Positions 11,077 through 21,980 of a stretch of 64,000 bases of DNA are shown here, piece by piece (positions within the stretch are counted from its first letter, which is position 1; each line of letters starts with the position of its first letter). The DNA is from Gaertneriomyces semiglobifer (lineage: Eukaryota; Chytridiomycota; Chytridiomycetes; Spizellomycetales; Spizellomycetaceae): positions 1,116,001 through 1,180,000 of the forward strand of contig JAHLKF010000005.1 of the NCBI GenBank assembly GCA_025558075.1. The letters are read 5' to 3'. The position numbers were made by a program, and so were the translations under genes. Below the pieces are notes generated by a model. It was not told the origin of the DNA. It did not search any database and worked only from the letters and a program-made list of their open reading frames with translations.

Positions 11077-11916
11077 ATGTCCCATCTTCTACCTTCGCTG
11101 GCCATAGCGATGGCGGGGTCCGCCTTCCTAGCGAGCTTCTTCGTGGGCCATATGATGGTTCTGGAGACATGGACCGATCTTCTGTACCACAAAGCCAAAC
11201 TGCTCAAACGTCGCACCCCGAAGGCACAACTGACCAGCGAACGCAGATACATTCGGGAAAACATGATCGACTACTTCCTCCTAACGTTAACCCCGCTGAT
11301 TGTCCTCGTCTACAACGTATACCCTACCGTTGAAGAACATGGCTTAGATTTTTCGTTCAAGTTGCGGGATGTGCTGTTATCCACGATAGCCGTTTACTTT
11401 TGGTTCGACACGATCTACTACATTGTGCATCGCGTGCTCCATGAAGTACCGTTCCTGTATCGCACCATCCATAAACGGCACCACGAGGATTCCCCAGTCC
11501 ATATGTACCTCACCGGTCATGCTCACTATCTCGAAAACATCATGGCCGTATCGCCAGGCCTGACCCTTTGGGTGTGCACCGTTCTCTACTTCTTCTCGCG
11601 TCCGCTGCCGAACTTTTGGACCATCGTCTTACCTGCGCTGACCCTCACCATGGAGTTCAACACCGCCCACGCTGGCTACTATGATCACTTTCTACTGTAT
11701 GCCATGAGTCCGCTACAATGGATGGTGAAGGCGTTACCCTACTCACGATGGCTTGCCTCTGAGCACGAAGAACACCACTTACTACTCAAGAAGAACTATC
11801 AGCCCGTGTTCAAGTGGTTCGATATGATGGGCAGCACCAATTCCGTACCGGAGCCGTCAAAGTACAAAAGCGTAGATATCATTGAAAAGATGGCGTCGAG
11901 CAAATACACCAACTGA
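11077..11916 (+). CDS. Fatty acid hydroxylase / sterol desaturase superfamily protein, 279 aa
   Basis: Intronless integral membrane di-iron enzyme of the fatty acid hydroxylase superfamily. It has hydrophobic segments at about residues 5-30, 65-85, 100-120 and 160-200. The histidine boxes are HRVLH (HX3H), HKRHH (HX2HH) and HEEHH (HX2HH), plus a conserved NTAHAGYYDH. The length and spacing match sterol C-4/C-5 oxidases, cholesterol 25-hydroxylase-like enzymes and related fatty-acid hydroxylases, which act in the ER with O2 and electrons from cytochrome b5. The substrate cannot be decided from motifs. The ATG at 11077 follows a purine-rich context and begins the first hydrophobic segment. No KDEL or KKXX signal is evident at the end (SSKYTN). 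Confidence 0.9.
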   Translation: MSHLLPSLAIAMAGSAFLASFFVGHMMVLETWTDLLYHKAKLLKRRTPKAQLTSERRYIRENMIDYFLLTLTPLIVLVYNVYPTVEEHGLDFSFKLRDVLLSTIAVYFWFDTIYYIVHRVLHEVPFLYRTIHKRHHEDSPVHMYLTGHAHYLENIMAVSPGLTLWVCTVLYFFSRPLPNFWTIVLPALTLTMEFNTAHAGYYDHFLLYAMSPLQWMVKALPYSRWLASEHEEHHLLLKKNYQPVFKWFDMMGSTNSVPEPSKYKSVDIIEKMASSKYTN

Positions 11917-13480
11917 AAGTAGTCGGTGTTCTTTTTTTGGCAGGGATTGTTGTACTTTTCTACCAGGGCGTAGGCAAACGCCATCACTGACTTGCCATAT
12001 AGTGGTACCCATCAATAAATTGATGTTACTCCAATAATCTGTACACTCTCGGCCAACCACCTGAAATGATGCCTTCTCTCGAGCCCTTGCAAGTTTGAGT
12101 TGAACATGGCGCGTCTTTTTCGATCAACTTCTGTGCGACGGGGTGCTGTACGTGTGAGCTGGGAACACGTCCAACGCGTCAAACGCGTCGACGAGTGCCG
12201 AGGCTGCTTTCCTGCTATGCAAGGCCGAATACGCCCTCTTCCTCACACAGTAAGGCAAACCCCCCGCCTGTTTCGGTGCGATTGGTGGTTTGCGTTACTA
12301 GTGCGAGATGAAAAACGGCGTATTCAAAGATCACGGCAGATGATGAAACCGAACTGGTGTTTATGCGGGAACTAGCTCTTGGGAGATCGGAGGGGCAAAT
12401 GCAGCGAGGATGCCTTTTTATGCTCAGGGGAGATCTGGAAATGGTGATGATGGAATTTTGAGAAGGAACAATCGAGGCGGACAGAGGTTCTAATCGGGCC
12501 AAGCGTGAACTGCTCTAATGCGTAATAAATGACTAGGCCCTTGTTGGCTTTGCCCGCGCTGCTTGCGTTGATCCCTGTGATGCCAGCAGACCAAACTGTC
12601 CAGCAGGCACGGCTCGTTCCCTCAGTGGGAGGTTGAATATGTCATTTCAGTTGTTTCTTAAAAGCCAATGCAATTGTAACGAAAATTCTATTATGTTAAG
12701 TCTATATAGTCGTCCGGTCCTGGGAACTTTATGTTGACAATCTTAACAACAAGCGAAGTGGCATCAGGCGCAAGATCTCAAGAGCATCCGCACCGGTGAG
12801 GTGCTTATAGCATGCCACCGCATCGGGTGGGTTGCAAGGTGGTTGGGAAAATAGCAGCGGGTGCTACATTTGGCGCCAGTCGCTTGCAACCCCACCGGTG
12901 CGGATGCTCTCACCTCCCACTTGCAACGTCGCACGACCGAACCAGTATGGTCAACATAACTATGCCTTCATCAGATCCAGTTTCTGGACGGGTTCGCCGG
13001 GATTCGCGCCGTCTCTTGAATTTGCATAATGTAGCTGTCTGGCGAATGGCCTGACAGATCCCAAAAAAAGCATATGGAATGGCATTAGCATCAAGACATA
13101 TGGTGCTTAATCATCTTCAAGGTGGCTTACATTGCGCCTTCACACCGTTGTCTACAAACGCTCTGGCTTGGTTCGCCGATATCAAGATGGGGCGAAACTT
13201 TGGCAAGCAAACCAGCTTCAAGGTGCGAGACCGCCCTATATGCCCAGCAGAGTGAAGTATCGATGTGGTATGGGGGCCACCACTTCAACTTTCTGCACTT
13301 GCCCAGACTGCATGTACGTGAAGAGTACGGGATTGGCTTTTATGTGAGACGAGTCAATTAGTCCTACGCGTGTCAGCAAACTGGACCCTTTCCTCTTTAA
13401 ACAAAAGAAGCAGGGATTATGACCTTGAGAAGAACTCATCCTGCGTTCACGTTAATCCTAAATACACTCATTACTAAGCA
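11917..13480. other. Intergenic region with a foldback element
   Basis: About 1.55 kb. Apart from the inverted-repeat element at 12781-12910 nothing is recognisable; short ORFs at 12100-12375 and 13122-13361 have no domain or splice support. Confidence 0.4.
12781..12910. mobile_element. MITE-like foldback element, 130 bp
   Basis: Perfect 18-bp terminal inverted repeats, AGAGCATCCGCACCGGTG at 12781-12798 and its reverse complement at 12893-12910. A second inner inverted copy, GTGGGTTGCAAG near 12828 and CTTGCAACCCC near 12883, lies inside. The element is non-coding. CA is present on both flanks and could be a 2-bp target duplication (a TCA reading is also possible), so the superfamily cannot be assigned. 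It might instead be a stand-alone hairpin. Confidence 0.6.
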
Positions 13481-13830
13481 ATGGCTACCTCTGATCAGTC
13501 TGCCGACGTAGTGCCTAAATTTCGACCAATCTTGCTCACGGCGAACCAAGCCAGAGCGTTCCTCGACACCGGTGTGAAAGCTGAATTTAAGTCCCTCAAA
13601 GACCGATTCGGTACTCACATGCCATAATGCTGATGCCTTCCGAATTTTTTGTGAATCTGTTAGCAATCCAAAGATTGGAAGATCATTTTGGCGCTGACAA
13701 CGCAGTAAAAGCCTGCCACAGAGTGTTAAGAACCGAAAAGTTATGCGCCGAGACGAGGGACGAGGAGGTTGTTACAATGGGGACCCTGTCACAGGAGAAT
13801 GGTTGGACCTGGCAGTGGAACTTGCAGTAG
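13481..13830 (+). CDS. Small unknown protein, 98 aa
   Basis: Exon 1 (13481-13610) begins MATSDQSADVVPKFRPILL. A 53-nt intron (13611-13663, GTACTC..TGTTAG) joins it in phase 1 to exon 2 (13664-13830), which ends TWQWNLQ. The protein is soluble, helical and charged (KDRFAIQRLEDHFGADNAVK) with a Trp-rich tail. No domain is recognised. Support is the clean splice junction and an unbroken frame; no homology can be claimed. Two hairpins lie just downstream. Confidence 0.4.
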
Positions 13831-13832
13831 CT

Positions 13833-13858
13833 ACCCTGGAGAGTGAGCGTACCAGGGT
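13833..13858. repeat. Short hairpin after the small gene
   Basis: TACCCTGG and CCAGGGTA pair around a 12-nt loop within a few bases of the stop codon at 13830. Confidence 0.4.
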
Positions 13859-13946
13859 AATTCCCGTCGTCTGAGAGGAATTTGGGGCGCTACTTGTCGT
13901 GAGCGGTGGTGTTGTGCCCAACCTGACGCCGCTTTGTGTTGGGTGT

Positions 13947-14000
13947 TGGATCACCTTTCCAGAGACCAGGAACGTTCTTGACCTCTGGAAAGGTGATCCA
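13947..14000. repeat. Perfect 18-bp inverted repeat
   Basis: Left arm TGGATCACCTTTCCAGAG (13947-13964) and its exact reverse complement (13983-14000) flank an 18-nt loop. It lies in the 3' flank of the small unknown gene. It could be a minimal foldback element or a 3'-processing structure. Confidence 0.7.
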
Positions 14001-14303
14001 GCAGATTTTACTTGTTTATATACTGTTAAGCCCAAATAAATCGTGCGACGAAAAGTAGTGCTTCATGTACATGAGTCGCCGAATGGTTCCGTATAACTGT
14101 AAACAAGCATTGAGGCATTTTGTTGTAATTGACGCTCGGTTCGTCAGCGGCGGTGAACCCGCACATTTTACATTTTACTGGCATTTGGCCCGCTGGTCCG
14201 TTCGTAAGCCTTCAGTGCATGCGTGAGTGGGGAGTGCATTCAACTGTGCATCATGCCAGATGTCTAACACATAATCTTCAAATCTTGTCTAAACAATATA
14301 TTC

Positions 14304-14375
14304 GCCCGGATAGCCCAGTGGCAAGGCGTCGCCCTCCTAAGGCGAAGATCGTGGGTTCGAATCCCATTTCGGGTG
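14304..14375 (+). tRNA. tRNA-Arg (anticodon CCU)
   Basis: A full cloverleaf can be folded: acceptor GCCCGGA with TTCGGGT (two G-U pairs), D stem GCC/GGC, anticodon stem TCGCC/GGCGA with loop CTCCTAA (anticodon CCT), and T arm GTGGG-TTCGAAT-CCCAT, with discriminator G. No intron and no encoded CCA. It reads AGG arginine codons. A short T run does not follow immediately; an AT-rich tract starts a few bases after the 3' end. Confidence 0.93.
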
Positions 14376-14618
14376 CTAAATATTTTTATCCCTTTTGTGT
14401 TGATTTGGAATTCTGCCGACGGATTGTTCCCAGTGTTCTATTGTTGGCACTCATCTCCGTTGCGCGTTCAGAACACTTGCCCTCAATTGGTTAATAATTA
14501 ACCAGCACTTTTACTTTCTCCCGGGGATAATCTTTTTTATAAAGGACTGCATCGCTCACGACGTAGAGACTTCTGCATTTTAGTTAGCTTCTCTTACTAT
14601 TAGGTGAACCCGATAAAT

Positions 14619-15571
14619 ATGATGGTCACACCAGATGCCTCAGCTGGGAGCGTCTTCTTCTTTGATATCGACAATTGCCTGTACCCAGCGTCCACGGGCA
14701 TCTTTGATGAGATGGGCAGGAGGTAGCGTATTATGGGGTTATGAACAAATATGTACGATTTAATTACTGACTTTTGGAATGCAGAATTCATGCCTATTTT
14801 CAAAAGCTGGATCTTCCGGACGAAGAGGCCTCGGCCTTGCACAAGCGTTATTATACGGAATATGGTCTTGCTGTACGAGGGTTGATGAAGCATCACGGTA
14901 GGTTTTGCTCCGTATCGATTCCAGCAGTGCTGTTTCTTACCCGTTTTGCTTCGCGTCCAGACGTTGACCCGTTAGCGTACGATAAAGAAGTCGATCAGTC
15001 CATTCCGCTTCAAAATTACCTCAAACCGGATCCAGAGCTTCGAAAGATGTTACAATCCATCCGCGGAGTGAGGAAATGGGCATTTACGAATGCGTTTAAA
15101 GTTCACGCGAACCGAGTGTTGTCATTGCTTCAGGTCGACGACCAATTCGAAGGGTTGACGTATTGGTATGTATCGCTTTTCGGTTTCTTGTGGTCAGTTC
15201 GTTGAGATATGAAATGGCTGACTGATTCTGACACTTTCTAGCAATTATCGCCTACCGGATTTTACCTCCAAACCGGATCCCGCGTATTACCATCAAGCAA
15301 TGAAGGACGCTGGCGTGACAGATCATAGAAGGTGTTATCTCGTGGATGACGCTGCCAAGAACATTGACGCTGCCAAAGTAGGTTACCATCAGAAGCTGTC
15401 TTCAAACGATGTGCTGTCATTGACGTGCTCCTCTTTCAGAAACTTGGATGGACGACCGTTCACGTTACGGAGAATCCGGAGGCTGAACCCAAACATGGTG
15501 ACTTCCAAATACGAAACGTAAAGGAACTACCAACGGTGTTGCCAGAATTGTGGCCAGAGGGAGTCAACTGA
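14619..15571 (+). CDS. SDT1: SDT1/PHM8-like pyrimidine 5'-nucleotidase (HAD family), 229 aa
   Basis: Five exons: 14619-14722, 14785-14897, 14961-15165, 15242-15377, 15440-15571, with introns of 62, 63, 76 and 62 nt, all GT..AG and frame-consistent. HAD motif I is FFFDIDNCLYP, with the Asp nucleophile and DxD; DIDNCLY is typical of fungal SDT1/PHM8 proteins. Motif II is KWAFTNA. Motif III/IV is SKPDPAYYHQAM and CYLVDDAAKNIDAAKKLGW, giving Asp and Lys ligands for Mg2+. Family members dephosphorylate UMP/CMP or lysophosphatidate. The product is expected to be cytosolic and to act in nucleotide salvage or phosphate starvation; substrate choice is inferred only from similarity. Confidence 0.9.
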
Positions 15572-15731
15572 GCTGAATCATAGATAGGAAAATGGACACT
15601 GGACAATTTACTCCAGATAGATACACACGGTAATCAATAGACAGATGCGTGGCGGCCGAGGACCTCTTTGATCTTTTATTTTTTTCGTTGGCAATGCGTT
15701 TTTAACCAAAAAAGAGAGGGGGCATCTCTGG

Positions 15732-16306
15732 TTACAGGTCTACCGGCTGCTTGGACTTTGACGTCCTGCTGGCACCAGAGTTCGCCGCGGTCAAATCTGT
15801 TCCGTTGTCACTGAAGGCATTCTCAATGTTTCCCTCGCTTTGCGTCCCGCGCTTTGCCAGCTCTCCAATTAGTACTGATGAACGCGGCGAGTTCACGTAG
15901 CACTCGAGACGATCCGATCTGTACTCGAACCGCGGCTGTACTGCAGGTCCAGCCTCCTCCGTTTTGGCCAGCGCCTCGGCAAGGTCAGACTCTACAAATG
16001 AATAACGCGGCGTCAAAACTAGTGGACTAAGATGGAGACATCTCGAACGGTATTATTCTTCAACTTACTCTTCATTCGATAGCTCATATCCAGAAATCCC
16101 GTTTGTCCAACCTCTTGCTTGTCTTTAATGTCCACAACGATGGTTTCATCTCCGCGATCTTGTAGTAGTCTTTGGCGAACTTCACCGGCAGAGTAACGCC
16201 CAGCATCTGTTGATTGAAGCCGACGGAAAGCGACTGGTGACTGCGACCGAACTGTGCGGGGAATAGGCTGGAGAAGAGGAAGTCGGCGCGCTGCAAATCC
16301 AAACAT
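15732..16306 (-). CDS. Putative mitochondrial protein of unknown function, 165 aa
   Basis: Exon 1 (16306-16069) and exon 2 (15991-15732) are joined in phase 1 by a 77-nt GTAAGT..TTGTAG intron. The first 35 residues (MFGFAARRLPLLQPIPRTVR..) are Arg-rich, hydroxylated and free of acidic residues, with RRLQST resembling a presequence cleavage region, so matrix import is likely. The mature part is hydrophilic with an acidic/charged stretch (GDETIVVDIKDKQEV) and a polar tail. No family was recognised. It is convergent with the nucleotidase gene, with stop codons only 160 bp apart. Confidence 0.6.
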
Positions 16307-17005
16307 TGCTATAGTGTAGTGCGTAGTAGCTTTTCAGTGAAGAATCTCGGGAAGAATAGTAATAGTTGCTCTGTTCTTGGCCGACAAACGAGATCAGACT
16401 GGGTATTTGTAGGTTATTCCTTGGCCATACTCCTACGCCATAATGCGGGTTGCGCCGAGGACGTGTCAGTTTTTGTTACGTCACGTCGCGGGCTGTTTTT
16501 TCCCACTGCTGTGCAAAAGGCGATGCTTCAACACACGCAGATACGGCGACATCGACAGCACGACATGAGTTTACGTATGTAGTCAGCGCACAGCATCAGA
16601 AAGAGGCGCTAGCAGGACAGTGGCAATGGAATGATGTGCCATGCATTCTTCCTCAGCAAGGGTCGCGAATAACCGAGCTTGATAAACCGTACTCTTCCTG
16701 TCGTGCACAACCAATTATGTACGCTTGTTGAGAGATCAGTGTCGACTGGAGACTCGCCATCCATTGACTGCCGTAGTGCCGGTAATCCGTCTTTGGTGAC
16801 AGCAGAATGCAAAGTGTTCGGCTGCTCACTCGTGGATGACTCATGTCCGAAAACAACGCGAACACTTCGAACACTTTTGCAGCGACTGTTAACGTGGCAG
16901 ATGCGGGAACCGAAGCTTGACAGAAAGCGTATATATATAACGTGTGGAATCGGCAGTGATTTCATTGTGGTAGCGGAGCAATAGACCTGTGCGTAATGCA
17001 TACCC
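16307..17005. other. Divergent intergenic region
   Basis: About 700 bp between the mitochondrial-type gene (minus) and the disordered-protein gene (plus). Overlapping ORFs on both strands (16609-17022 and others) have no features. A TATATATAA at 16931-16939, about 70 bp before the plus-strand ATG, could be a TATA element. Confidence 0.4.
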
Positions 17006-20000
17006 ATGGACAGCCGATACAACCTGAGGTCCCGAAAGTATGCACTTTTTGATCAACCTAACTCGCCACTCGCGTTGCTCGACAGCAGACTTATCCTCTC
17101 TCCATTAGTGTAGGAGCCAACGTTTCGTCCAACGCACGCTCTGCTAAGTCAGGCGTTCGTCCAACTAATGCTGTAAAACGCCCTAAACTCCATGATCCCA
17201 AGGTAGTTGAAAGATCGCCCGTGCCACTCTTGCGACATTTATCTCACTCAAATACGCTTTCTTTGAAGGGGCGAGCGCCAGCTACAGAAAGCTCAAACCT
17301 GCCTAAGCCCGGAGTTTATTCGGTACGTGATTAGGCTGAGATGAGTCCAGAGTGCGCGTGAATTCATGTCGTCAAACGTGTAGGGTACAAAAGCCATCCT
17401 TAAGCCAACAGTGGAATCTGCCAGGCCGCGCGAAAAAAGAGAACTGAACGTTATTTCGGATCGCGCCTCTACCTTGAAAGCGAATAATCTGACGGAAAAT
17501 GAGGCGCCGCCAACGAGGACTTTGAAGAATCATAACTCCCAGGATTCTCTTGACAATGACGAAAAGAACGCACTGTCGAGCGCGGCAGACCGGCAACCGG
17601 TTCAGAAGAGAGTGACATTCCTGTCTCCGCAAAAGTCAGACATGGCAGACCCAAGTGCACACTCTGTCGAGAGTCCATCAGACGACGCATCCCAGGACGG
17701 GCCAGTTCGTACGGTCTTTGGAAAAATCGCTGGTGTGTCTGGTGCTGCTCGAAGAGCAGTGGTTCGAAAACCGCCACCTCCACCTATTCAAGAGGAATTC
17801 AACAACGAGGCATTGAAAGACATTCTCGGCAGCGAGGATACGACCGACCTTGACGGCAAATCAATGAGACCTCAGTTAGGTAATCCCAGAAGAGTTACGG
17901 TCTCTGCACCGCGTAGAATGACAACAACTACAAGACGGCATGGGTTTGGGCGAGAAGAGTTTAACAACGCTAGCCTGAATGATATTCTGGGCAGTGACAG
18001 TTCAGGACAGCTTGATTCCCGAATGGGGCAAGGACCGGGCACCCGGTTAACCATGCACGGGGGCGCATTCAGGCGCTCGACGCTGCGTATAGAGGACGCA
18101 GATATCCAGACTAAAAGGCAATCGATTTACGCTGGCGCTGTTAGAGTGATAAGGAAGAAACCACTCCCGCCACCTGCAAAACTTGAAATCAAGCCAGCGC
18201 GTCCAGAGATTGCACGACATCTTCCAACCAAGGCTGCCGAAACGGCATTGCGTCCAGGGCCCGCCGAGCCGGTGAATGTCAGATCACTACCTCGTCCGTA
18301 TTTCAACGAACGTATTCCGAAACCTGGAATCCTTCCCAATACAGGCGCAGTAGACGCTTCATCAAAGTTACTGGCGATGGCCTCTAGCGTCACTATCTGC
18401 GCTCCTCATCCCGAACAAATGCAGCCTGCTCAGGAAACATTCCAGAGCGTTGTAAATCAAGACCCACCCACCACGCCCACCACGGATGTAGCTTCGCCGA
18501 TCCCCACCCCTAAGCCTGCGACGGAAGCCCTTCGGGCACGCCGGGTCGTCGCTACTCCAACTAATCCAGCTTCGGTAAAGCGCGCCCAAACGCCGTTGCA
18601 GCAAAGTCAGCAACGAGCGCGCTCCATTAGTCGCGTTATCGCGGAGAGTCTCGGTTTTACACCGGGTAAAGGTCAGGCCCGCAGTTATGATGAGCTCATC
18701 AGAACACCGCGCAGCCTGGGTGGCCTGAGCTTGAGACAAAAGTTGGAAGCGGAGCGTGATGGTATCATAATCAATGCAAAGGAGGGTCGAACATCCGAGG
18801 CAGAAGCGGTTGAAAAAGACGATGACGACACGCCAACCAGCCCCGTGCCGCGAAAGAAAGTCGCGTTGATGAAGCCTACCATTGCGATCAGCGTACCGTC
18901 TGATTCTCCTTCTGTGGCTGTTTTGGACCGATCTGTTCAACATGTGCAAAGGCCCACTGATGCAGCAGAAGAGCATGTATTTACGGTCGAATGCAAAGAA
19001 AATAGGTCTTTCGCCGAGCCACCACTGGGCTTTAGAATGCCCACTCATCCTGCAGGTCAGGGGTCACGCTCTCCTAGTCATTCGCCTGCCCCGGCTGGAG
19101 GAGACCATCACTCTGCACTGCAATGCGTTGTTGAACAGGAAAAGGCGACCATCACCATGGATGTGACCATCCCCAGCGCAGAGGCCGCAGGATCGGAAAA
19201 CGACTCCGACAGTGTTCAAGTGAATGATGATCAGCTCGAGCATGTTGAAGGTAACAGTTTAGGCATAGATTGCAGCAACCCTACAGTGTCTCTGCCAACA
19301 GATCGAGCAAATGAGGAGATTGCCGATTTGGACCGTATCCTTGACTCGAGAAATACTGCGGTTTGCATCAACGAGCCTTCGTCGGTAGTGGAGAACTCCG
19401 CTTGCGATGCGCAAGAACCGACAAATCGTCCACATGGAGACAGCACTGGAACACAAGCGGCTTTCAACGCAACAGAAGTTCAATGTACAATAGATCTTCC
19501 TGAGAGTGCGGCAGACTGGCACGCTATGGACGATGGCACCTCACAGGTTCTCGCTTCTGGCACTAGCGAAGTAGACGACGCTGCCGTCTTTGAGCATGGC
19601 ATCACCGTTCCAACTGAAACGAATACTTCCATCCGAGCTGAAATGATGATGCCTGCATACCAGAGCGTCAGAGATGACCACGCTGCAGTGCCCACTACAC
19701 CCCTTGAGAAGACCACTCCAGAGGAAGGGACATCCTGCGGTGTTTACCACGATGGTACAGCAACCATGGTAGAGGCGGAGGATCCATTGTCGGCAATCAC
19801 GGCTGAGGTGCAGACAATGGACGAAATGGCTGGGCAAGTCCTAGGATACAGCGCTGGAAGTGCTATTGATGGGGTTACTACAGAAGCCGTTTCTGATTCT
19901 GATGCAGGCAATTTCGCACTTTCTCGTGACGAGCCCAGTGTTTCTCCACCGTATGGCGATGGCTCTGCGGAGAACGACATAACAAATGCCACCACCGTTG

Positions 20001-21394
20001 CTCCATCTGCAAGTGACGATGCGACGACAAAGCTGATACAATGTGCTGAGACGGTGGAAGCTTGTGATGCTGCAGCGGACGTGAGAGAAGAACCTGCGTG
20101 CTTAGTAGAGCAAGAGGGTCAAGAACCAATCCATGAAGTACAGCAACAAGCAGCTGTTCTTGCGCCACATTTCACGCATACGGTTGCTCCGGAGGCCGCG
20201 CTCAGTGAGAGCCCTCTTCATGAAGGCGCCGCGACAACGGAATCCGCCAATAAGCCCGACATCGCTATAAACGACGAATGTTTTGCCACTAGAAGTGATC
20301 TGGAAACGGACGGCGACTCACTAGATCCAGTTATTTCATCCTATGGATACATCGGCGAGATTTTGAATGAAATCATCGAACGCGTGCATCACAGTCTTGA
20401 TGAGCGAGTTGAGGATCCGCTTGATAGTGTTGCGGTAGCTACAGTGGATCCGCTACCGAGCACCGATTCGACCAGCTTCGACAGCGGGAGCGTGGAGCCC
20501 TTCGGCTTAGACCATCAAGTTCCACAAGTAGCTGGGTCTCTTCCAGATCCTATGGTGGTGCCTGGTGGGCTAACAGACATCTCGGAACCGACTGAGAAAC
20601 CTCAACTGAATAGCACCCAATCAAATGATCTACTTGTTTCGGATGCTCAGGACGTATGGCAGCCAGTTAACTCCATGTCGCAGGCATCTCTCATGCAGGA
20701 GGGATCCAGCATGGGAGCAGGCGACCACGAAGTCATCGCACCGGACACTGTCGTCTCAGCCAGAGCATCAACACAGCCTGATTCAGCCTCCGATACCCTC
20801 ACAGGCATGATGATTACTGGAGTAGATATTAGTAACCTGTCATCAATGGAGCCAGATCAGTCAAGCCGATCGCCTCTTAATGAAGACCGATTTGCCGCCA
20901 TTAACATGGACTTCGATAGTAATATCGAAAAAGCATCAGACAAGTCTGAGGCCACGGTCAGCGTGTTTGATGAGGATATTGCGTGTTCATCAATAGAAGC
21001 CGTCGATAAAACCACGGAACCCAACATTACAACCTCAGAGCAATGCGAACTACCGAATAGTCCCATCGCTGATTTGCGCAAGAAAGATTCGGAGGACACA
21101 ACGCAGACAAGTATAGAGCCCGGCAGCTGTGCAGATGATCATGTTGAGGAAGTCGCAAACGATGAATTCGGCCACCCTGGCCACAGGTCTGATGCCGCAA
21201 CCCCATTTGAACAAGGACTTATCCGTCGCGATATCAGCGAAGATACCACAAACAGCTATTGTGACCTGGACCTTGAGGATCTTAATAACGTCGATGACAT
21301 CCTCGGAGACTTCGATATGAGTATACCATTACCATCGAAAACGGGAATGATTTCCGTGTTCACGTGGGAACGAAATGCCGTTCCCACAACGTAA
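17006..21394 (+). CDS. Large disordered protein with three DILG-type motifs, 1418 aa
   Basis: Exons 17006-17037, 17109-17322 and 17384-21394; introns of 71 nt (GTATGC..CATTAG) and 61 nt (GTACGT..GTGTAG) fit in frame and give the N-terminus MDSRYNLRSRNVGANVSS. No ATG of the long frame supports a start inside exon 3, so the splice model is preferred. The first 500 residues are basic and proline-rich, with SP/TP sites such as KRVTFLSP and KKPLPPPAK. The rest is very acidic and Ser/Thr-rich without a fold. Two copies of EEFNN-x-(A/S)-L-x-DILGS occur at 17793-17834 and 17957-18000, and a related LNNVDDILGDF sits at the C-terminus. No homologue is recognised. A scaffold or cell-cycle-regulated role is only a guess from the phosphosite density. 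Confidence 0.8.
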
Positions 21395-21980
21395 TAGAAC
21401 AAGTACTGCCAACAGTCGTTACGTTGTTCCTTTATAGCCGTGTTGGAAGGCGGTTTGAAAGGCAGATCTTGGGGTAACCAACCCGGGGCCCTGCCCACCT
21501 GTGACGTTTTAGTTCTTTGGAGCATTATTTCGCTTTCTGGCGGCGCAGCTACTACAGAGGCACTACGGTAGGCAGCCATGCAGAATGCAGAGCACTGCGG
21601 CTCATGGTCTGTAATCATATGTAATTAATGAAAAGAATACCAGTGTTCACGTCTTAATCCAGGGAGGTAGCGAGGCTTTATTTGCCACCCTTTGGAGTAC
21701 ATGATACGGGTAGCTAGAGCATATCAGTTCGGGGGCCAGTAAGCATTACGCTAGCAAATGTCAAATGTCAACCTACAAGGAACACTGCATAACCCTTCCG
21801 GATGAGTGCTGTGATTAGGTTATGGGGAATGTTGGTTCATTGCTTATGTCTTCACAAAAGAAGCATACGTTAGTTTTTCGTCTGAACATGGAAGTGCGAA
21901 GTGTGAAATGCCGTGCGGGTTTGGGCCTGATGTGGTTATATATGTACAGAATAGAGGTTCACATATCTACACGCGTGTCA
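21395..21980. other. 3' flanks of two convergent genes
   Basis: About 590 bp between two stop codons on opposite strands. A/T-rich with no repeat or coding exon recognised. Confidence 0.4.
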
